Assembly: GCF_004000235.1 (NCBI RefSeq)
Contig: NZ_RCIO01000002.1
Span: 637,501-701,500 of the forward strand
Direction of reading: 5' to 3'
Origin: Mesorhizobium sp. Z1-4
Lineage (GTDB): Bacteria; Pseudomonadota; Alphaproteobacteria; Rhizobiales; Rhizobiaceae
Length of the DNA stretch: 64,000 nt
Shown here: piece after piece, positions 59,517 through 64,000 of the stretch
How the letters are laid out: each line of letters starts with the position of its first letter
Numbering within the stretch: the stretch's first letter is position 1
Position numbers and translations under genes: made by a program
Notes under the pieces: model-generated
The model's input: the letters and a program-made list of their open reading frames with translations, nothing else
Told to the model about the DNA's origin: nothing
The model's database searches: none

Positions 59517-59998
59517 TCCGGCGTCTCCGGGTTCGTCGCGTGGCCGCGTGTAAGCAGAAGCACCAGCTGTGCCGCAAAAGCGCAGGCGAAAATTCCCATG
59601 CCCAGCGCGACAAAAGCCTGCGGCAAGGCCAACGGCAGCGAAAGCTCCCACGATTTCGAGCCGCGGGTGAGTGATGTGAGGCTCAGATTTGCGAGCGCCA
59701 GGCAGGTATAGCTGCTGACAGCGAGTGCGAGGGCGAGCACAAGCCCTTCAAGCAGCTTCGCCGGCAGCCCTTTCAGTGCACTCGACACCATGAGGACACG
59801 CACATGCGCTTCGGCGCGCAGGGCAGGGGCCAGACCCAGATAGAGCATTGCCGACATCAGGAACGCGGCGAGTTCCCAGCTTCCGGCGAGCGACTTGGTG
59901 AACAGGTTGCGCAAGGCCAGTTCGGTCAGGAGAACGGCGAATATCAACCAGAGAAGGACCGCGGAAACGAATTCCGCGATCCTGGTCAAAAGGTCCAT
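59513..59998 (-). CDS. dctQ: TRAP transporter small permease (DctQ)
   Basis: A 161-aa four-helix membrane protein: TRIAEFVSAVLLWLIFAVLLTELALRNLFTKSLAGSWELAAFLMSAMLYLGLAPALRAEAHVRVLMV is the DctQ signature, with ARG/His near HVRV and the last helix LALPQAFVALGMGIFACAFAAQLVLLL. The ATG at 59998 is chosen because upstream in-frame residues do not look like the family. It couples the DctM channel to the substrate-binding protein. Confidence 0.85.
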   Translation of the reverse strand: MDLLTRIAEFVSAVLLWLIFAVLLTELALRNLFTKSLAGSWELAAFLMSAMLYLGLAPALRAEAHVRVLMVSSALKGLPAKLLEGLVLALALAVSSYTCLALANLSLTSLTRGSKSWELSLPLALPQAFVALGMGIFACAFAAQLVLLLTRGHATNPETPE

Positions 59999-60036
59999 GC
60001 CGCGTTCGGCGGCATGGACTATTGCGGGCTGCGCCT

Positions 60037-61011
60037 TCACTTGCGCTCGGCAAGATACGCGTCGAGGACCGGACGCGCTTCCGCGCCGCCGTTTTCCGCA
60101 AACGCGTCCCACTGTTTCCTGGCCGCTTCAACAAGCGCTTCTGCAAAGGCGTCGCTCGGTTCTGAAACAGCCATGCCCTGCTCGCCAAGCTCTTTCAGAC
60201 GTACGGTGTCTTCCGTCTCGGCCACGGCACGCAGCTCCGGCTCCATGCGGGCTGCGATATCCATGATGATCTTCTGGTTTTCGGCCGAGAGCGCATTGAA
60301 AGCGTCGAGGTTCACGGCGACCACTGCGGTCGGGTTCACGTAGCTGATCGTGTTGACCGCGCCCATGAACTCCCAGAACTTGCCGTCGACACCGGATGTC
60401 GAAGAGGTGGCGATGCCATCGAGGCCGCCCGATGCGAGTGCCACGAGAGCGTCCGCCCAGGGCATCAGCACGGGAGCCGCGCCGACATCTGCAAGGAAGT
60501 CGGTGCTCGATTTGTTGGCGGTACGGATTTTCAGCGCGGAGAGATCCGAAACCTCTGCCACCGGTTCGCTGGTGTAGAGCTGGGCGCCCGGCCAGAAGAC
60601 GGAATAGAGGATCTTCTGGTTGTTGCGCTCGGCAATCTTGTCATAGGTCGGCTTCGCGAGTGCGTTCAGCTTCGCGGCATCGTCGAAACCGCGCGTCAGA
60701 TACGGCAAGCCCTGGATGGCAAAGAACGGCTCGTCGCCGACCGCCGTATCCAGGTGGTAATGCGCGATCGGCACGATACCGTCGCGCACCGCGCCGAGTA
60801 CTTCCGGTCCCTTGAGGCCGAGCGATCCGCCGGCCATGACTTCGATTACGACTTCGCCGTTGGTTTCTTCCTTCACCGCCTCGGCAAATTTCAACGCGTT
60901 TTGCGTATCGAAATTGCCGGCCGGGAAATTGATGTGCATTTGCCAGGTAGTCTGCGCATTCGCGGCAGTCGTCATAAGAACGAGCGCTGCAGCAACGGTC
61001 GTGAATTTCAT
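60037..61011 (-). CDS. dctP: TRAP transporter substrate-binding protein (DctP)
   Basis: A 324-aa periplasmic protein with a signal peptide (MKFTTVAAALVLMTTAANA). QMHINFPAGNFDTQNALKFAEAVKEETNGEVVIEVMAGGSLGLKGPEVLGAVRDGIVPIAHYHLD and SALKIRTANKSSTDFLADVGAAPVLMPWADALVALASGGLDG are the DctP fold with the substrate-coordinating arginine in KIRTAN. The ligand is not predictable; the neighbours point to an amino acid, amine or keto-acid. Confidence 0.92.
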   Translation of the reverse strand: MKFTTVAAALVLMTTAANAQTTWQMHINFPAGNFDTQNALKFAEAVKEETNGEVVIEVMAGGSLGLKGPEVLGAVRDGIVPIAHYHLDTAVGDEPFFAIQGLPYLTRGFDDAAKLNALAKPTYDKIAERNNQKILYSVFWPGAQLYTSEPVAEVSDLSALKIRTANKSSTDFLADVGAAPVLMPWADALVALASGGLDGIATSSTSGVDGKFWEFMGAVNTISYVNPTAVVAVNLDAFNALSAENQKIIMDIAARMEPELRAVAETEDTVRLKELGEQGMAVSEPSDAFAEALVEAARKQWDAFAENGGAEARPVLDAYLAERK

Positions 61012-61099
61012 CGGACTTCCTCCTTGTTGGTTCAGTACCAGGTTGAAAAGTTGCGGCCGGGCTTCTTGGTGTCCCGTTGTCTCGGGGGGTGTGTTGGTT

Positions 61100-62269
61100 T
61101 CAGATCGAATTGAAGAATGTCTGCATGCGGTCCATCGCCTGCGTCAGGCGCTCATTGCTTTCGGAACCGAAGCAGACGCGCAGCCGGCCCTCGCCGGCCG
61201 AGCCGTAGAAAGCACCGGATTCGACGACGACATCGGCCTCGTCGAGGAGCCGTTCTGCCGCCGTCTGGCTGCTCAGGCCCGTCGCTGAAATGTCGGGAAA
61301 GGCATAGATCGTTCCCTGCGGCAGCGCACAGGTGACACCCGGCATCTGGTTGAGGCGCTCGACGACAAGATTGCGTTTGTGCCGGTCCTCCGCCACCAAC
61401 TCATCCAGAACGTGCCCGGGGCCCTGCAGCGCCGCCTTTCCGCCATGCTGGATGAAGGTGTTTACGTGGGTGACCTCGGTGGCGACGATCTTTGCGATCG
61501 CGGCCAGCGGCGCCGGCGCGGCCGTCAGATACCCAAGCCGCCAGCCGTCCATCGCATAGGCTTTGGTGAAGGCGTACATGGAGACCGTGCGCTCTGCCAT
61601 GCCGGGCAGTGCGGCGATGCTGATGTGGGTGGCGCCGTCGAATACGATGTGATCGTAGACCTCGTCGGCGATGACATAGAGGTCGTGCTTGCGGGCCAGA
61701 TCAGCCAGACCTTCCAGCTCTTCGCGGCTGTAGACACGGCCGGTCGGGTTGGCGGGGTTCACGATGACGATTGCCTTGGTGCGGCTGGTAATCGCGGCTT
61801 CGATCGCACCGGCATCGATGGAATAGCCGTTCGCCGCGTCGAGCTTCACCGTTACCGGCCGGGCGCCAGCCATCTCGATCTTACCGAGATGCTGCGGGTA
61901 AAAAGGCTCTAGCAGGATGACTTCATCGCCGTCATCGATGAGCGCCATGAAGGCGGCATAAGAGGCCTGGGTCAGGCCGTTGGTGACTATGACATCCTGC
62001 GGTCCGACATTCATCCCGTTGTACGAATTCAGCTTCTGCGCGATTGCCGCGCGAAACTCGGGCAGGCCCGGCAGGTCGCTGTAGTGCACCTCGCCGGCCC
62101 GAAGGGCATTCACCGTGGCCTCGACGATATGTGCGGGTGTGGTCTGGTAGGGGCGGCCCAACTCCAGGTGGATCAGGTCGCGCGCGGGATCGTTGATCCC
62201 GGCCGCTTTCGCGAACATCCCGTAATCTTTCTTCGAAGTCCGGGTTACGCGGCGCGCAAGATCGCGCAT
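61100..62269 (-). CDS. Pyridoxal-phosphate aminotransferase, class I/II
   Basis: A 389-aa fold-type I aminotransferase. [23 protein letters not shown] begins the catalytic core, [15 protein letters not shown] is the cofactor motif, [10 protein letters not shown] holds the pyridine-N aspartate and [19 protein letters not shown] the PLP lysine. AGGAGGCGAC precedes the ATG at 62269, which is preferred to an in-frame start at 62293. First gene of the unit with the TRAP transporter and FAD oxidase, so it probably works on the imported amino compound or its oxidation product. Confidence 0.87.
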   Translation of the reverse strand: MRDLARRVTRTSKKDYGMFAKAAGINDPARDLIHLELGRPYQTTPAHIVEATVNALRAGEVHYSDLPGLPEFRAAIAQKLNSYNGMNVGPQDVIVTNGLTQASYAAFMALIDDGDEVILLEPFYPQHLGKIEMAGARPVTVKLDAANGYSIDAGAIEAAITSRTKAIVIVNPANPTGRVYSREELEGLADLARKHDLYVIADEVYDHIVFDGATHISIAALPGMAERTVSMYAFTKAYAMDGWRLGYLTAAPAPLAAIAKIVATEVTHVNTFIQHGGKAALQGPGHVLDELVAEDRHKRNLVVERLNQMPGVTCALPQGTIYAFPDISATGLSSQTAAERLLDEADVVVESGAFYGSAGEGRLRVCFGSESNERLTQAMDRMQTFFNSI

Positions 62270-62332
62270 GTCGCCTCCTGTATGACGGTTCACAGAATGA
62301 TTGCCGGTTGGCTGTCTTTAGGATAAACAAAG

Positions 62333-62342
62333 TTTGATCAAA
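62333..62342. promoter_or_regulatory. Palindrome in the aminotransferase/RidA divergent promoter
   Basis: TTTGATCAAA is a perfect 10-base palindrome midway between the two divergent starts. Its size and symmetry fit an operator for a GntR/FadR-type regulator such as the one at 62760. AT-rich sequence (AGGATAAACAAAG) on its left may include a promoter element. Confidence 0.5.
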
Positions 62343-62371
62343 TGAGCAATCCATAAAATTGAGGCTGTGGA

Positions 62372-62755
62372 ATGACGGACAGATGGGCCATCTCCTCGGG
62401 ATCGAAATTCGAGGAACTCGCGGGCTACAGCAGGGCGGTGGTGGACGGAGAGTTCATCTTCGTCTCGGGCACGGTCGGCTACGACTTCAAGACGGGCGCG
62501 ATTCCGGAAGGTGCCGAAGCACAGACGCGTCAGGCTCTCGCCAATATCGCCGAGGCACTGGCGCAGGCAGATGCCACCCTCAAGGATATCGTTCGGGTGC
62601 GCGTCTTCCTGACCAGGCGCGAAGACATCGTCCCCGTGTCGCATATCCTGGGAGCGACGTTCAGCGATCCCAAGCCAACCAATACGACTGTGATCGTCAC
62701 ACTCGCCGAAGAAGAAATGCGCGTGGAGCTTGAAGTAACGGCGCTGAAACGCTGA
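62372..62755 (+). CDS. RidA family imine/enamine deaminase
   Basis: A 127-aa YjgF/YER057c/UK114 protein. GYSRAVVDGEFIFVSGTVGYDFKTG and VRVRVFLTRREDIVPVSHILGATFSDPKPTNTTVIVTL carry the substrate-pocket arginine (VRVRVF) and glycine/tyrosine contacts. RidA proteins hydrolyse reactive imines to ketones and ammonia. Divergence from an aminotransferase-TRAP-oxidase unit suggests it clears the imine made by the DAO-type oxidase. It converges on the GntR gene, four bases away. Confidence 0.88.
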   Translation: MTDRWAISSGSKFEELAGYSRAVVDGEFIFVSGTVGYDFKTGAIPEGAEAQTRQALANIAEALAQADATLKDIVRVRVFLTRREDIVPVSHILGATFSDPKPTNTTVIVTLAEEEMRVELEVTALKR

Positions 62756-62759
62756 GCGG

Positions 62760-63476
62760 CTAGCCCGTAATTTCGCGCAGCGGACCGTGCATCTGGCTGC
62801 GCGTGCGCCGAATGTCGTCCTCGATCGCATCGGCGGCGGCGTCTGCGTCGCCGGCGCGAAAGGCATTCACGATCTGCCGATGTCCCTCTGCATAAACGTC
62901 GTGGCCGCCATCGGTACGGGCGTTGTTCAGGTGATCCGACAGGAGCCTCATATAGGGTCCGTATTGCAGCCAGAGCGACTCGATGAGCGGTGGCAGCACG
63001 GCTGAGCCGGATGCGCGGTAAATCGCGAAATGGAACGTCCGGTTCTTCATCAGCATGTCGAACACGTCGCGGTGGTTGGCGACTTCGGCATGAATGCGCG
63101 CCAGCCGGTCGATCTCGTTCACAATCTCGGCGTCCGAGTGAGCCACGGCGAGAACCGTTGCCCGGCGTTCAAGCAGCACGCGTGCTTCGGTGATGTCGTC
63201 AAGCCGGTTTGCGTCCACCGCGGGAACCCGGGCGGAGCCGCCGGTTCCGACGTTCAAAGCACCTTCGGCCACGAGGCGGCGCAACGCTTCGCGTGCCGGC
63301 ATATGGCTGGTGCCGAACGCTTCCGAGATCGCGCCGATGGTCAGGACCTGGCTCGGATCGAACCGGCCGACCGACAGCGCATCGCGCAGTTCGCGGTAAA
63401 CCGCCTCGCCGACGGTCGCCCGCGACGCTACCGGTTCGAAGTGTGAAAGAGCCGGTCTGGCATGCGCTTGTGGCAC
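62760..63476 (-). CDS. GntR family transcriptional regulator (FadR/FCD type)
   Basis: About 238 aa. The N-terminal winged helix VGEAVYRELRDALSVGRFDPSQVLTIGAISEAFGTSHMPAREALRRLVAEGAL is followed by an all-helical FCD effector domain with metal-ligand histidines near FHFAIYRASG and EGHRQIVNAFRAGDADAA. An upstream stretch to 63728 is in frame but does not look like protein, so the GTG at 63476 is taken as the start; another GTG at 63515 is possible. It likely regulates the divergent amine-catabolism genes through the palindrome at 62333. Confidence 0.83.
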   Translation of the reverse strand: MPQAHARPALSHFEPVASRATVGEAVYRELRDALSVGRFDPSQVLTIGAISEAFGTSHMPAREALRRLVAEGALNVGTGGSARVPAVDANRLDDITEARVLLERRATVLAVAHSDAEIVNEIDRLARIHAEVANHRDVFDMLMKNRTFHFAIYRASGSAVLPPLIESLWLQYGPYMRLLSDHLNNARTDGGHDVYAEGHRQIVNAFRAGDADAAADAIEDDIRRTRSQMHGPLREITG

Positions 63477-63710
63477 CGTCTGGACAATCCTCGCTGGAAG
63501 AAGAACACCGCGCACATGCCTTAGAGCACTTCTTCGCCAAACACCACATTGCCAGCGCGGCGAAGCACGGTCTTGAAGCCGCTCCGAGGTCCCGCGCGCA
63601 TTGGGCCCCACAGGCCACCCCAAATAGGGGATGTCTTCTGGCGCTGCCGATTGGATCACAAGGGATCGCAACTCGGTCGGCGCGCGAGCCGCGCCAAACG
63701 GATAATTGGC

Positions 63711-64000
63711 TTGGAACAGAATCTGCATGCGGATAGGGCCGGTTCGGGCGGCCGGGATAACGGTTTCGCTGCCTTTTTCGACCGCGAAATCGCGCCGGCC
63801 CTGGCAGAAGTGGAACGGCAGCGTTCACGCCGGATGCTGCTCGTCTATGAGCTTGGCGGACTAGGGCTTTTCGCCGGTGCCGGTGTGTTCGTTGCGACGG
63901 CGACGGACATGCATGCAATTCTGGGGATCTCCCGCAACCTGCTGCAGATTTCCTGCTTCGCGGTGATGTTCGGTTCCCTGCTGGCTGCGTTTTTCGCCTA
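63711..64000 (+). CDS. DUF3137 domain protein, 3' part beyond the window
   Basis: An open frame from a TTG at 63711 to the window edge (97 codons): NGFAAFFDREIAPALAEVERQRSRRMLLVYELGGLGLFAGAGVFV and a second hydrophobic run ISCFAVMFGSLLAAFFA. The F-F-x-R-E-I-x-P-x-L start with two following membrane helices matches the DUF3137 family of membrane proteins of unknown function. The start codon is uncertain. Confidence 0.55.
   Translation, partial: MEQNLHADRAGSGGRDNGFAAFFDREIAPALAEVERQRSRRMLLVYELGGLGLFAGAGVFVATATDMHAILGISRNLLQISCFAVMFGSLLAAFFA

Noticed and set aside
63477-63728. N-terminal extension of the GntR regulator to 63728
   Set aside because: The extra 84 residues precede the usual winged helix and show no domain; family members start close to the helix-turn-helix.
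1-64000. CRISPR arrays, tRNA or rRNA genes, insertion sequences
   Set aside because: No regularly spaced repeats, cloverleaf segments, rRNA motifs or transposase-like proteins were seen on either strand by eye.

Overview
The window is about 64 kb of GC-rich chromosome from an alphaproteobacterium. The flagellar gene set points to the Hyphomicrobiales (Rhizobiales): motC, motD and motE accompany motAB, flaF and flbT flank the hook genes, the control genes are visN, visR and rem, and no fliA, flhF or fliD is present in the window. The ornithine decarboxylase gene also has a long structured leader of the alphaproteobacterial speF type. No tRNA, rRNA, CRISPR array or insertion sequence was seen.

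Layout. Positions 1-12700 hold mixed metabolic genes: an SDR oxidoreductase, an SLC13-type permease, an aminotransferase divergent from a GNAT gene, a DenD-like epimerase, a DUF1007/NicO metal-uptake pair, a LysR regulator with an amidase, ornithine decarboxylase behind a 530-base leader, another GNAT and an orphan PemK/MazF-like toxin ending at a clear terminator. Positions 12810-20233 are a CoA-ester catabolic region: an SCP2 protein divergent from an acyl-CoA dehydrogenase, an SH3-domain periplasmic protein, then a feruloyl-CoA-synthase-like ligase, a thiolase and a thioesterase, a MarR regulator and a crotonase. Two matching palindromes tie the ligase operon and the crotonase to one regulator.

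Positions 20250-56735 are one continuous flagellar locus. It has at least six transcription units: flhA-fliR-fliJ-like-flgJ-flgN-like-fliL-like; rem; flgE-flgK-flgL-flaF-flbT-flgD-fliQ; fliF-fliH-motB-motC-motD-slt; a 14-gene unit from the DUF1217 gene and flgF to fliP; and motA-fliM-fliN-fliG-flhB-orf on the other strand. A single flagellin gene and the visN-visR pair complete it. A GNAT gene sits between fliQ and flhA. Most genes overlap by 1-4 bases or lie a few bases apart.

The most interesting observation is a recurring promoter-like signature, TC(A/G)C(A/G)CAAG, then exactly 10 bases, then a hexamer beginning TA. It stands just upstream of flhA, fliF, flgE, the DUF1217/flgF unit and motA, and in a weaker form before flgB. 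It was not found before visN, rem or the flagellin gene. It is a candidate binding site for the Rem regulator, or a distinct flagellar promoter class.

Positions 57054-63476 form an amine or amino-acid uptake and oxidation unit: an aminotransferase, a TRAP transporter (dctP-dctQ-dctM) and a DAO-family FAD oxidase on the minus strand, a divergent RidA imine deaminase, and a GntR-family regulator with a probable palindromic operator in the divergent promoter. The window ends inside a DUF3137 gene.
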